In this document: positions 39,389 through 52,331 of the stretch, one piece after another
Numbering within the stretch: the stretch's first letter is position 1
Layout of the letters: every line of letters begins with the position of its first letter
NCBI RefSeq assembly: GCF_027942865.1
Contig: NC_134509.1
Coordinates: forward strand, 9,507,754 to 9,571,753
Direction: 5' to 3'
Length of the DNA stretch: 64,000 nucleotides
DNA from: Odontesthes bonariensis
Taxonomy: Eukaryota; Chordata; Actinopteri; Atheriniformes; Atherinopsidae
Notes under the pieces: generated by a model
Told to the model about the DNA's origin: nothing
The model's database searches: none
What the model saw: the letters and a program-made list of their open reading frames with translations, nothing else
Position numbers and translations under genes: made by a program

Positions 39389-42300
39389 CGTCTTACCGTG
39401 ATCCGATTGCCATCTGAGCAGTTTTTCAGACGACATATTAGTGTGCTGTTCAAACTCAGTTAACTGTGTGGGGGTACAAAAACTCAAACTGGGATTTCTT
39501 TGAGTCTGTCGGGTTGTTTTTCACTAACTTCCCCACTAAAGTCCCCTGAACTCAAACATTTTAGAACTGAGAATGCATTGATTGAACAGTAAACCTAATG
39601 GAGTACTATGCAGGTGTACAGCGGTGGATGTTTTACGTTTGTTTGATGCGAAAACGAAGTCCTAAAAAAGTGTTTGTTCTCACGTGGAGTTACAGTATGT
39701 CGAAAAGTTGGAGACTTTTTTTTCAAATTGAAAACATTTAAAGAGTTAATCAAAGGAAAGTAAGCGTCAGTCCAGGGATTTAAACATCACATGAACTTTT
39801 AAATTACTGCATATGCGCCTCTTTACTAACACGAGTTAAAAAAGATACAACCAAGTATTGTTTTATGGTTTAATGGAGCTTTAACTATGTGATTCACACA
39901 TTTGTCTAAATCAGACAAGGTCAAATCTACTTTCAAGGTCCTTAGAGTTTTCTTTTTTTCTCCATTTAAGTCCATGAGTAAACAGTGGTGTGGGCCCATT
40001 TTTGTCATTTGGGGCAGAAACCCAAACAAAAAACACATATCAGGATCTACCTGAAATATATTCTCTGTATTTTCTTTATAGGGCAACTTTATGAGATGTG
40101 TCCTGAAAAGGAAATGTTATAGTTTAGCAAAAATGCCTGCAGACTGTATATTGTTTTATCATAAATACAATGTCAAACCCATTTAGGACTTAGAGACAGT
40201 TGCACTTCCGTTCATACAAAAATCTGAAATTGTATTTCAAATATACAGAAAAGTCTAAAAAAGTTAAATTTTTCATTGATTAGTTGACATGAAACCACAT
40301 ATATGGTTATTTAATCTTTACTGTTGATTTGTTAAACCTGCTTTTAGAAAATGAAAAGACGTTATTGCTCCAGGTTTTTATCTTTTAACTATGCTGCTTT
40401 TTTTTTTTTTTTTTTAAATACTTATTCATAGAACAACTAACTCAGTTAAAACTCTGTTAAATTCAAGGATTTTAGCGTTTCTTTTTTTAATTTATCTGTA
40501 CATTTTGTGAGTCTGTACCGCTTTACTCTTCGTGGACGAGTAATTTGACATACAGGTTGAGGTAACAAATACTAAAAGGAAATCAACATGATGGTCATTA
40601 TTATTGTATGCAGTCATCTTTGTAATTTATGTTTTTGGTATGTTTGCATGGGATTAAAATACGCTTTTGTTCATCACTCTCTAGGCTAATTATCAGCCTT
40701 AGGTGACTTACCGCTCCTGAAAAAATTCATACGCTGTATGACGTTTTATTTATATTTTGCATATGAACACTTGATCTTGTATGAAAGTCTTTCTTTACGT
40801 CATAACGAAAACTTTCACAATATGTGTAATGCAGTATGCCTGGAGTTCTGGTGTAGTGTGTGTCTTGCAAGTAGAAGAATGGCATCCTTAGATTACATGT
40901 TTTGCATGTTACATGTCTTGCTGAGCTATCAAACTACCTTAAGAAGTATGAATACAATTGATTTTTAGATTAGAAATATTTCTATGGCCTGAAGTTTTCT
41001 ATTTTTAAGATTCTAATGAAGATTTAGAGGCGTGTCTGCTGCAATCGAACTAAAAGCTTAGCAAACTTGTGACTTGTGGCTGTAATGTGCTATTTCTAAA
41101 AAACTCAACCTCATAAAGCTATATAACTGTCATATATGTTGTATAATGCAGTATTCATATATCATTTATTCCGAGTGGGCGCAGTAAGGTACGAAAGTAT
41201 TTAAACAACTGCGTTTTTTGACCGAATACATATATCGCTGTTGAAAAGAAAGATGCTTGATCAAACGTACACTAGATAAGAAGTGCAGACGTGTAATGTT
41301 GAAGTTTAGATGACAGATATGACTTTAGGTTTATTGATTCAAAGTTAGAAGTTGGTTCTAGAGGGTTTCAGGACTTCAAGGCTACAATATATACGATACA
41401 GCCATGATCCATTTATGCAAAACAAATTGGCAATACTTGTAAGTATCATGGTTTCAAATATAACTTGTTCTCTACTCATAATATACACTCTATGACCATG
41501 TAGGTGATGTCTGAGAAGTGTGTAAAGTTGTGTGAATATGTATTGTGTGTGAGAGGAGGACGTAAAGTCTTTTAAATGTTTAATGTTCTAAATGACTGAT
41601 TTATAAGGTGGAAAAAAAGCGAGACAACCAGGAAAGAAGCTGTTCCCCCTTCCTCCTTCCCCCTCATGTTTTCTCCCGCTCGTTCTCTTCTTACCTCCAT
41701 CTTACTCGGTGTTCAGAGCAGCTGAGGATGAGAGGCATCAGGCAGACTTTTCAAGGATATGCTGAAGAACCCCTAACCACATCCCAGACTACACGCACAA
41801 ACGTAGACATGTATGTACACGAGTTGCATTATCTAGACAAAGTTGTTCAAACAAGCTCTCAACCACTTAGTCGTTCTGTTCACATGCAGACTGTTTCTAT
41901 GTTCTTCTGTATACACCCCTACATGTGCTACAGAGTCATGTACACGCTGCATTCTGAGGAGACTCCTGAACAGAAAACTAACTCAATGAAAGCCTTTGCA
42001 TATTCAACAACTTCATTCCTTGAAGTAGCATAATGTGACAAAAATCCAGAGATATTAAAGCAGCATGCAACGATTGGGAAGAAGAGGCTCTAACAGCACT
42101 TATTATTTTACTCAAATACATCTCGATTTAGAATTGCCTTCCAAACCGTTTTTTTTTTTTTTTAACATAATTGATAACCGTCATCTGACAGTTGTAGCAA
42201 GAAAACCAGACATCTGCAGTATCCACAAATTCATTAATAAAATCATTTGTTGAGCATTAATCTGCTTAAAGTCCGGTAAGATAGCCAATCTTTGTATCTC

Positions 42301-44522
42301 TTTCCATGTAGAATACTGTCTTCATGAATATTGAGTGAAAAATGACAAAGATAAATGCTCCACTTTGACAGTTCAGGGTGTTTGACTCACTGCTGTGGTC
42401 ACATCTTTTATGTCTCATTGTGCTTTCTGCCACAACTACCACAATGCCTCATTCCTCTCTTTCTGGGCCTGTCTCTGTGTCTCTTTCTCTCACACAAACA
42501 CACACAAACACACACAATGGTGGTGTACAGAACTCTATGCGTCGAGCCACTTCACAGTTAGCGGTAGTTGGTATGCTTACATCTCATGTGCCTCTGGGGA
42601 ATAACATAGGGGCCCGGTGAGGTTTCTATTCATCGCAGACATTTTGACATGTCATAGCAGCCACAGCACAGGTGGAGCTAATAGCTTTGATAGCTGATGC
42701 CTCTAGTTTATTGTTCCAGAGTTGTGGTAATGAGCACGCTAACTTACACGTACAGCTAGATTGATGAAAGCCATCGTTGATGTTATTGGCAACACCTGTT
42801 CTTTTCCTGCAACACAGTCTGGCCACTGGCTACCATAGCAAAAAGAGCCAATTAATCAACTCTCCAGTTTTTCCACAATATTTTGTTGTATGTTGTGAAG
42901 CCTGTTAGCAGTGTAACTTAATAGACTTTAATGAGATTTCTTTAGCAGATTGCTTTTTGATGAAAATAGAAAGAAAAAGTAACAGATTTGTTGATATTTT
43001 GTGTTTATCAAATCATTTTCTGACTTAAAAATCTTATTTTGTAAGTAATATTTGATAATTATTGTAATATCTAATTAAAGGCAAAATAAAACCAACAGCC
43101 ATCCAATAGCTACTATCCAACATCTTCCTGTACAACTTGGCTGCAGTTATCATAACTGTGTTTGGATTGTTGGCTTATTCACCCATACCACTGTATAATG
43201 TTCACTATATAGAAGATTCACTGATGGGTTGGGATAGGCTGCTCTATTGTATTTTGGGCTCAACTTGGACGAAGCGGTGCTTCATAATTATGCACAGGAT
43301 TTTCAGAGTTGTGTGTCGCACCAGCAGGATGGGTTGAAGCCAAATTTGACACGTTGGCTAACTATTTTAGGTTGTATTGCATGCTCAGCACTCACAAACA
43401 GCTCTGTGGGATCACAACAACTTGTTGACCACACAATCATCAGCCCAAAGCTGCTGGCAGCCCCTCTTATGATGATATGTAAACCACACACACTCCCCAG
43501 GAGCCTTGCTTACTGGCAGAGGCACATAATACTACAGCTCTCTCACACTCCACCATCTCTGACTAACCAGGCAGAGCAGAGTGGGTCTCTCAGGAGAAAG
43601 GTTTAGTAGACCCCAAGAGCAAAATGATGAACCTGTGCATGAGCATAATAAGGGCTCTTTCATAGATCATTTTCAATTTATATCTTTGACCCATCCCTGA
43701 AAGATAATCACTGGGGAAACCAACATTAATGGCATCTTTGAGTCTCACCATGTCAGTATGACAGTGGGCCAGTGTGCACAAGGCATAATTTTTACTCGCC
43801 AAGAAGGAAAAGTATTGATGACCAATCTGTTCCATAGATATATTTTGCAAGCTGGTAAAGCCGTATGAACCTCTCCTTGGAACAATAATCATGATGAATA
43901 CACCTGCATTCTTTAGTGCAACAAGTCAAAATGTGTGCTTAAAAAAAGTTAATACTGAATACCTGAAACCAAAACAGATGTTATTCTACTTTTCTTTTCT
44001 TTTTTTCATTGGGGAAAATATAACAATTGTAAATACTTGAAGAGAAAGCAACTAGACTTCTTAAAATTAATAAAGAAACCCAGTTGCTTTCTGTTCAAGC
44101 ACTTAAGATTACCATGACCCTGGATGACTGAGAATCACGTATAGAATCACATGCTCCAAGCTGTCACAACAGCTCTGCTCTTTGGTCTATCCGTCTGTCT
44201 CAGTATCCCAGTGTCTCTCCAAATTAGAAAAGACCAACATCACATACACAATTTCTGATTGCTTGCTGTGGTTTTCATAAGATTCATCATCATTTTTTCA
44301 TCAAATTCAACAGAGCAGCACACAGGTGTACATACAGACGGAGCCTGCTGACAGTCTTTGTCTCCTCTTACCAACAAAGACCAACAAACATTAACAGCAC
44401 ATGTTGAACCCAACACAGAAATGAAGAGTAGAAATGGTTCATAGAAGCTCATTTTATTTACTTTGACTCCAGCGCTTTGGCTTTTTTCTTGCTCTCTCTT
44501 TGTCTCTCACACACACACACAC

Positions 44523-44597
<75 letters not shown>

Positions 44598-46418
44598 CAC
44601 ATACACACAGGAAACACCTGTCCTGTGCGAGCTCAGTACCACAGAAACTGAATGACACATTAACACATTATGTAGCAATACACAGTTCTTTACAGATTCA
44701 AACACCTATGTCAGTGACATTTCTTACGACTCCATGCTTTTTGGGACAAAATACTGATTTTCTCTGCACTACAAGTTGGGATTGACCTGAGTACAAATGA
44801 TATTTTCAGTTTAAAGAAAAGCTTTTTACATTTGTTTCAAATTTGATTGTTAGGTTTTCAGTACAATTGTATTATATCTGTCCTCACATACTGATTTCAA
44901 ATTTTTCATCCACACTTTGAAATGTTTCAACAAATATTTCCGCAGCTTCTTTATAGATTTGGACATTTACACTCCCATGTAATCATCATCTAAAATGAAA
45001 TATGTCCACACACATAAACAGTTATGTATAAGGCCTTTGTTTGTTTGAAAAGTGTGGTTTTAAATTTAAGAGGGCAACCAACTGGCATCTCTTGCCCCAC
45101 ACGTGTGACCTTCTTCAACTACAAACTCCCCGTTTCACAGAGTGGGGAATCAAGAAGTGTCGTGTTTGAATCAATTACACATTGCAATTTTCTTTTGTTT
45201 TACAAAAGTCTGAGGGGAGCATGTTTTATAGATCCTGAGCATATCTTTTAGATCTTGAGTCTGAAAAGGCACCAACAGTCAACTTTAGCAGAGGAAATGG
45301 CTGCTCTCACAAAATGGGCCAAACAACGTGGACGTGATGCTTTTTCAAAGGGCTACAGGTTGGCTGATAAAACGCTACACTTATCCTCTCATTTATTTAG
45401 GTCTTTGTGTTTCTGAACCTGCACTCATTTTTCTCACCTTTTATCTATATTCTAGATGAGGTCTGTTGGAATTTGTGGACACATCCATTGACATTTTTCT
45501 CCAACAATTTCTCAAACCGTCTTTATTTTGTCTTTTTGCTCTCTTGTAGCATTATATGTAGTTTTATTATTGCCTTGTCTTGATCACAACTTTTCAAGTT
45601 TTTTTCATTAAAAAAATGAAAATAAGATTCAGTCCAGCAAAGGACTTGGACAAACACACACCAAACAAAGAATTGTATTAAGCAAGTTACAAATAAAAAG
45701 AAAAGTAAAAAAAAATGTTAACAACTTTAGTTTTTCCACTGCAGAAGGACATCGTGTAAAGATAAATGAGTTGTAGCCTCTTAGACAACTGGCAGCACGG
45801 TTAAACTTAAATCTGCTCTGATCAACAATGAGCAAACACTTTGACTATCTTTATGTCAATGATTCATCTTTACTCACTGAGACCTGCTCATGGATCATCG
45901 ATCATTACATTTAATTGTGCATGTCTGTTTTCATCTTAAAATGACCTTTGCAAGAATGTTTCATTGTATGTGTGTGACTGACACATGTTCGCAGTGTAAT
46001 GCAGTACGGCTCCGTGTGGATGTGTGTTTGTCATACAGCTGGTTGTGGTCATGTACACGGGCAGATAAGGCTGCAGGCATCACATTTCACCCAGTGCCAT
46101 TGTGCCATGTGATACAGTGATACTGTGATGCAGTGTACCTGTGTTTGAGTGCATGTGTGTGTGTGTCATAGCCACGGGTCCTGTTCCAGAGCAACAATTA
46201 CACACACAGACAGAGGCAACCTACGAGTAACAACTAGCGAAGCATTGAGAGCTTCTGACAGGATGTTAGACTTCGAGAATATTCTGTGGTCTTGGCTGGC
46301 TCAGCCTAAGCAGGGGAGAACGGAGATCAGAATCGGGTGATGCTCTGGATTCGGGCTCGGGCTATCTCAGCCACTGCTTTGCTGAATTATTGATCTCTTA
46401 GCTTGTGACCGGCAAAAA
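39389..46418. other. rhoh-chrna9 intergenic interval
   Basis: AT-rich sequence with the rhoh 3' UTR at its left (possible ATTAAA at 40653) and a CA microsatellite at 44508-44594. Short open frames, including 41608-42033, show no protein motifs. Nothing else is recognised. Confidence 0.6.
44508..44594. repeat. (CA)n microsatellite
   Basis: About 43 dinucleotide units with a single CG interruption near 44526. The open frames across it on both strands (poly-His/Thr, poly-Val/Cys) are artefacts. Confidence 0.97.
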
Positions 46419-49400
46419 ATGAGGAGGGCAGCTCTGATGGGTTGGCTCAGCCTTTTGGTGCAAGGTTAGTTTTGCATGATGGATCAGTGTGATGTTGATA
46501 TTCTGAAAGTGATACGCAAGTTTGCCTTGTAAAACTTTGAGTTTAGCTTTAGTTAACCTAATTGTTTGGTTTTGTGTAACTTTTCATTGTTTGATGTGTT
46601 TCACCCACTTTGCCACCTCCTCTTGCCCACACAGTAACCCACTGTGCTCAGGGCCATTATGCCCGAAAACTTTTGAATGATCTGATGGAGGACTACTCCA
46701 ACGCTCTGAGACCTGTGGAGGACACAGACGACGCCCTCAATGTCTCCCTGCAGATCACGCTGTCACAGATCAAAGACATGGTGAGTAGAGAAGATTCCTG
46801 AATATCTACAATCACCCAAGAGAGAACCACAGATACGACCCTATAAATGACATTTTTTACATTTCCACTTCATTACATTATACACTTTTTATATGCTTTA
46901 TTTATGTACTATTTCTACACTTTTGAAGAAACTGATCAATAAAACATTTCCACCTCATATTTGTCCAATGAGTGACACAACTTTTAGGATGTACTGAAAA
47001 GACTGTTGTGCATTAATGAACAATACTGAAAAGAAGATGGAGGAAATCCTGTAAGATATCTTAGATAGTATACTGGGATTAAAGGACATTGAGTGGAGAG
47101 TATCAAAGAGTAAGAAATAGATCTAAGTAATACAGATAAAGAACTGTATCGGCACAGAAGTAATTAAGGACTGAGAGTTCCACTTTGTTCAGTCACACAC
47201 TGTACCCTCACTGCCCCCTTGAACACATATATGCAGTGCAGTACAACTGCAGTACACAACAGCTTTTTAACCGTGTTTGTTTTAATATGATCTGCATCAT
47301 ACGCAGAGTTGTTTATAATATTCAGTCTCCATTATATGTTAATTTAATAATAAAATGAAGGGTAAATATATTGACTGTAGAGATAAACACACAGTTGAAC
47401 TTTGAATGACTGCTAACATTATGCGCTGTGTAAAGATAGTTAGCAAGGCTGTGGTTGTATTGGATACAAATGTTTGGAGCGCAGTTAACATCAGGCTATA
47501 TTGATAAAGTGCTTTTTATATGTTTCTGTTTGGTATATAAAACACCTGCAGATCCTAATGAATAAATCTTTATGTTTAGGTATGAAACTAATAAATTAAG
47601 ATCCCTTGCCTTTACTCACTTGTCTACAGGTTGGTTTGTTAGACCCTCTCTGGCTAATCTTGGCATTTTTGAGTTTCCTGTAAATTGCACTGCAAAGGGT
47701 ATTCAGCCATGTTATTTACTGTAAGACCCTTAGGAAGTAATCTTTCTTTTTCTCCTTATTGGTGTTGATGATATTAAACAGGTGACATTACCTCTAAAAT
47801 ACAATTAAAAATGTTTTAAATAAGATTCTCTCATATGCTTCAGGAAACAAGCTATTGCTAACATTGAATCAAGCTTACATAATAAGCACATGATAATTAA
47901 TAACTTCTTATTTATTGCCTAGTTACAGTAACTGTCAGAGGGTGGAGCTGTAAAGCTTAATCAATTATTTCCTGTATCATTCAGTGGTACATCATGGTGG
48001 AATGACTCTTTTGCTGAATGAGCTGCTTTGATTGACCAGCGCATTATGGAGCAAGTGTGAAGTGTCCAGTATAACATCCTCCTTTGTTTATTTTGCAAGC
48101 TTAGCTTAATATTTAGTTAATATTTCATTTTAGCTTTTGGTACAAAAATTGCTGCAGCAGAAGAAAGTGAGCAATGTCTCATGTGACCTTCGTTGACGAC
48201 CTTGGTGATCTTCAAAGGGAAGCTCCCCTAGCTGACAGTACCTGAGTAGGGAGCAGGGGGAAGGATGTACTGTATATGTGCACCATGGAATGGAACATTA
48301 TGAGGTTGTCATAACTGGTGAAAAGCATCTACTACTCAACAGATGTGGCTCTTACACTAAACAATTACCTTTCATCCCGTTATTATGTCCACAATGAATA
48401 TATAATTTAGTTTCAGGGTTTCAGGACTTTTATCTATCTTCATCACATTTTGGGATTCAACATTTGTAAAGTCATAGCTGTCTGTTTGTCTGCAAATGCG
48501 TTTGTGTGTGTAGGATGAGAGGAATCAGGTGCTAACCACCTACCTGTGGATCAGGCAGGTCTGGTATGATGCCTACCTGAAGTGGGACAAGGAGGACTAT
48601 GACGACTTGGAGATGATAAACATCCCTAGTGACCTGGTTTGGAAGCCAGACATTGTCCTCTACAACAAGTCAGTAAAAAGAGACACAACACAAAATTAGA
48701 AATACAAAGACCAAAAGATCCATATGAGGCTTGAATGAAAATACACTAAATGAAATAAAAATGTGAAAAAACATGCTTTTTTATGTTTGTGTAGAGCAGA
48801 TGAGGAGTCGTCGGGCTCGTCTAACACTAATGTGAAGCTGCGTTATAATGGAGAAATTGTCTGGGACTCTCCAGCCATCACAAAGAGCACATGTGTGGTG
48901 GATGTCTCCTACTTCCCCTTTGACTGGCAATCATGCGAGCTTACCTTTGGCTCATGGACCTACAATGGCAACCAGGTGTGTATTAAGAAGGGGACACGGG
49001 GACTGGGTAAATGAATGGAATTTTAAAACACACACACACAGATCAGACAGCACACATGTTACTGGAAACCAGCTCCTGTTCTGGAGGTTTAAATGTCAAA
49101 GTAAAGATGGTTTACAGTGTTTGCGGTACTTTTGCAGGTGGACATCAGTTTGGGCATGGACAGCGGTGACCTGTCTGACTTTGTGGAGAACGTGGAGTGG
49201 GAGTGTCACGGCATGCCGGCAGTTAGAAGCGTCATGATGTATGGCTGCTGCTCGGACCCTTACACAGAAATCACCTACACCCTGCTCCTGAAACGTCGCT
49301 CGTCTTTCTACATCTTCAACCTGCTCCTGCCCTGCTTCCTCATCTCGTTCCTGGCTCCACTGGGCTTCTACTTGCCAGCCGACTCAGGGGAGAAGGTTTC

Positions 49401-51260
49401 TCTGGGAGTCACTGTGCTGCTGGCGCTCACAGTGTTCCAGCTGTTGGTGGCTGAGAGCATGCCTCCTGCAGAGAGCATGCCCTATATAGGTTTGAATTGA
49501 TCTTAGAATTCTGTTTTGCCCTATCATTGAACTATGAAAAACATACCAACCAATTTGTACTTGGAAAAGAGTATAATTTTGTCTCAGTGCGCTGTAATTC
49601 CTACTTAGTATCTCCTATTTTTTACAGAGAAGCTTGCGATTTTTGATTAATAAAGTGAATATTTAGATTCAGGTTAGGCTGATTTTCCTTTCTAACAATG
49701 CCACAAGCAGTTTTCTCAGAGTTTTCTTTGTCCTCTAAATGTCAACTTGACTTCCATTATTCCTGCAGCAGGTTTGGATGGACAAGTCAGAATATTTTCA
49801 TACCTACCGCTTTGGACATGAATTAATTTGGAGGAAAGCCTGAAGTTAAAACAGACATTGCACTAGCATTGTAAAGAATGTGATAAAGGAAGCCTGGGAA
49901 TTATGTTTCCTCTTTAAGAGCCCATTGTTTTTTTTGTTTTTTTTATAAAAAAGACTGGATCTCAGTGGGTGTTCTTAATAAAATGAAAGTAGATTCAAAA
50001 TTGAGACGAGGCTTTGCTATCTTGAGGTCTCTTCCCACTTTGTGGGCATATTGTTTTTCAGTTTTCAGAGTCCTGGGCTGCTGCTTAGAGGAGCATTTTT
50101 TATGAAGCTCTTAGATTTTGGATTTCCTAATCTTGCACGTTACCTAATAGCTGAAATCTCTGTCGGTACATTCTGCTACTTTATACTAACAGTAATCACT
50201 ATTTTTGCTAAAATTTGTTATCTTTAAATGTTGGCCCTTCTAGAGATCAGTTAATTCTCTAGTCACTTAATGGAAATATTGCCCTGGCATTGACTGAACT
50301 TTTGCTTGCCAGTATAAATGTGCAGCATTGTATTGTGTAAATTGGGGATGTCATGCAAGTATACCCACCATAAGTTTGTCATTTTCTTCATCCTCTCCTC
50401 CAGGGAAGTACTACATAGCCACCATGACGATGATCACAGCCTCCACTTCCCTCACCATCTTTATCATGAACATACATTTCTGTGGTGCTGAGGCCAAACC
50501 AGTCCCTCACTGGGCGAAGGTGCTCATCATTGACTACATGTCGAAAATCTGTTTTGTATATGAAGTGGGGGAGAACTGCACAACACCTGAGAGTGAAAGG
50601 ACCCCGCTTTACCCAGAGGAACCCATGAGTGATCAGGGCTGCTACTATGACGACCGTTTCCACGACAACTTTTACCATCGTGACAGTGACCCGTACAAGT
50701 ACAGCAATGGCAACGGCGTACATCATCACAACAAGCATCACAGAAACCAAGCAAATGGCAACGCCAACGGCAAGCATCACCATTACAACAACAACACTTC
50801 CAGGCTGGAGAGGGGTGAGACAAAGCAGGAGCCCACACAGTGCTACCGCCACATCGGGAGGGAAAAACTGGACTACCAGGCCCCTCTGCACCTGAACGGT
50901 GGGCTAAAGGAGCAGATTCTCTACCCGTCAGAGAACTATCAGGTCCCATCCTGCCCCTGCTGCTGCCCCTGCCTCCAACATAAACAGGTGACGCCACGCT
51001 CTGCCTCCTCCTGCTTGTGCTTACTGGTCTGCTTGTTCTTCTTCCACTGTTTTACAATCACCCTCTTTAATTTACCTGTCCACTTTCAGGTGGTGAAGAA
51101 CATCCAGTATATTGCCAACTGCTTCCGTGAGCAGAGAGCAACATGTGTCAAGGTCGCGGAATGGAAGAAGGTTGCCAAGGTGATGGATAGATTTTTCATG
51201 TGGATCTTCTTCGTCATGGTCTTTCTCATGAGTATCCTCATCATCGCCAAGGCATCCTGA
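46419..51260 (+). CDS. chrna9: Neuronal acetylcholine receptor subunit alpha-9
   Basis: This is a pentameric ligand-gated cation channel subunit. With alpha-10 it forms the calcium-permeable receptor of hair cells. Exons: 46419-46464, 46635-46780, 48514-48668, 48795-48975, 49138-49489, 50404-50987, 51090-51260. The total is 1635 nt, 544 residues plus stop; human CHRNA9 is 479. Visible: a short signal peptide ([15 protein letters not shown]); Cys-loop [15 protein letters not shown] with 13 residues between the cysteines; vicinal cysteines YGCCSDPY that define an alpha subunit; the channel-lining M2 after [16 protein letters not shown]3; a long M3-M4 loop; and M4 ([18 protein letters not shown]). 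The extra length lies in the M3-M4 loop, which has a His/Asn-rich run near residues 394-425. The final intron (50988-51089) is 102 nt and open in frame. I remove it because the joined sequence then aligns without gaps to human alpha-9 at this point. Paralogue a or b cannot be decided. AATAAA at 52031. Confidence 0.94.
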
Positions 51261-52030
51261 CAGCTTCCTCGTCGTCTTTTTATCAACACGAATCCTCCAG
51301 TATTGTGTGAAACTAAACTCTGAGGGCGTGAAGGCAGGGAGAGGTGCCTGTGACTGCTGGTGTTTCTACTTTAACCTCATATAAGACAGTTTTGTCTGCA
51401 AGAAATGATATTTCATGTCAGTAATGTTTTGTGTGTGTATGGGAGTGCGTTTGTCTGGATTCACGGTTTTGCTTTGCCTTTTTTTTTATGTTCTCCCATT
51501 AACCCCACTCATTAACCATGCACTCACACTGAAACTCATCAAGCCCTCTCAGTTAGTTAATGTCAGGTGCGCTTCCATGTGTCAAGAAGCAGTGGAGCAG
51601 TAAGACAATCTAGGCCTGGCCTTGAACATGCATGAACTCTCTATTATTGATGAGCTAACAGCCAGACATCCAGCTATACGCATTACGTTTCTTACATTGT
51701 GTTTTAAGCAGCCAGATGATGCTTTTCAGTTAGTTGCAGTGCAAGAACCAGCAGACTAAGCTTAAATACTACTAAGGAATCACAAGACGGGAATAGTCTC
51801 TGACACAGTCAACGCAGCTTCAATTGGAAGATTGAGCAAAGTAGAATTTTGACGGTAAAGAGCTTTTCCTCTTTGGATGTTTAAGGTCAAGACAAGCTAT
51901 CCTATTTGGACATGAAGCTTAAAGATCCAATTTTTAACTCTATATTCAGACCTTAAAACCTATCTCTCAAGAATAAGAGGCAATGCATATATTGTAGCAT
52001 TTGACTAACTTACATTTTGCTAAACAGCTC

Positions 52031-52036
52031 AATAAA
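52031..52036 (+). terminator. Probable poly(A) signal of chrna9
   Basis: AATAAA lies 0.77 kb after the stop codon and is the first clear hexamer downstream of it. Confidence 0.5.
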
Positions 52037-52200
52037 ATGAAAAGAAGACTGTTATTACGTTGTCAAATTTTGTTTTACTCACTGCCTCAGATGTTTATAT
52101 TTTGGTTTAAATTGAATTTGTGTGCAAACAATTAGCAAAACCGTCCATTTTGTTTTTCTGTCTATAAATATAATAAAATATGATCATTGGGATTATATAA

Positions 52201-52277
52201 CACACACGCACACACACACGCACACACACACGCACGCACACACGCACGCACGCACGCATGCGCGCACACACACACAC

Positions 52278-52330
<53 letters not shown>
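52201..52330. repeat. Compound (CA)n/(CACG)n microsatellite
   Basis: Purely alternating purine-pyrimidine for about 130 bp, with a CG-rich left half (CGCACGCACGCACGCATGCG) and an uninterrupted CA right half. Confidence 0.96.

Positions 52331-52331
<1 letters not shown>

Noticed and set aside
41608-42033. 141-codon open frame between rhoh and chrna9
   Set aside because: No ATG-proximal context, domain or splice partners; composition like the surrounding AT-rich DNA.
44454-44785. Poly-Val/Cys and poly-His/Thr open frames
   Set aside because: Artefacts of the CA microsatellite.
50388-50997. Two minus-strand open frames of 156 and 167 codons
   Set aside because: They mirror the chrna9 loop exon and have no recognisable motif.
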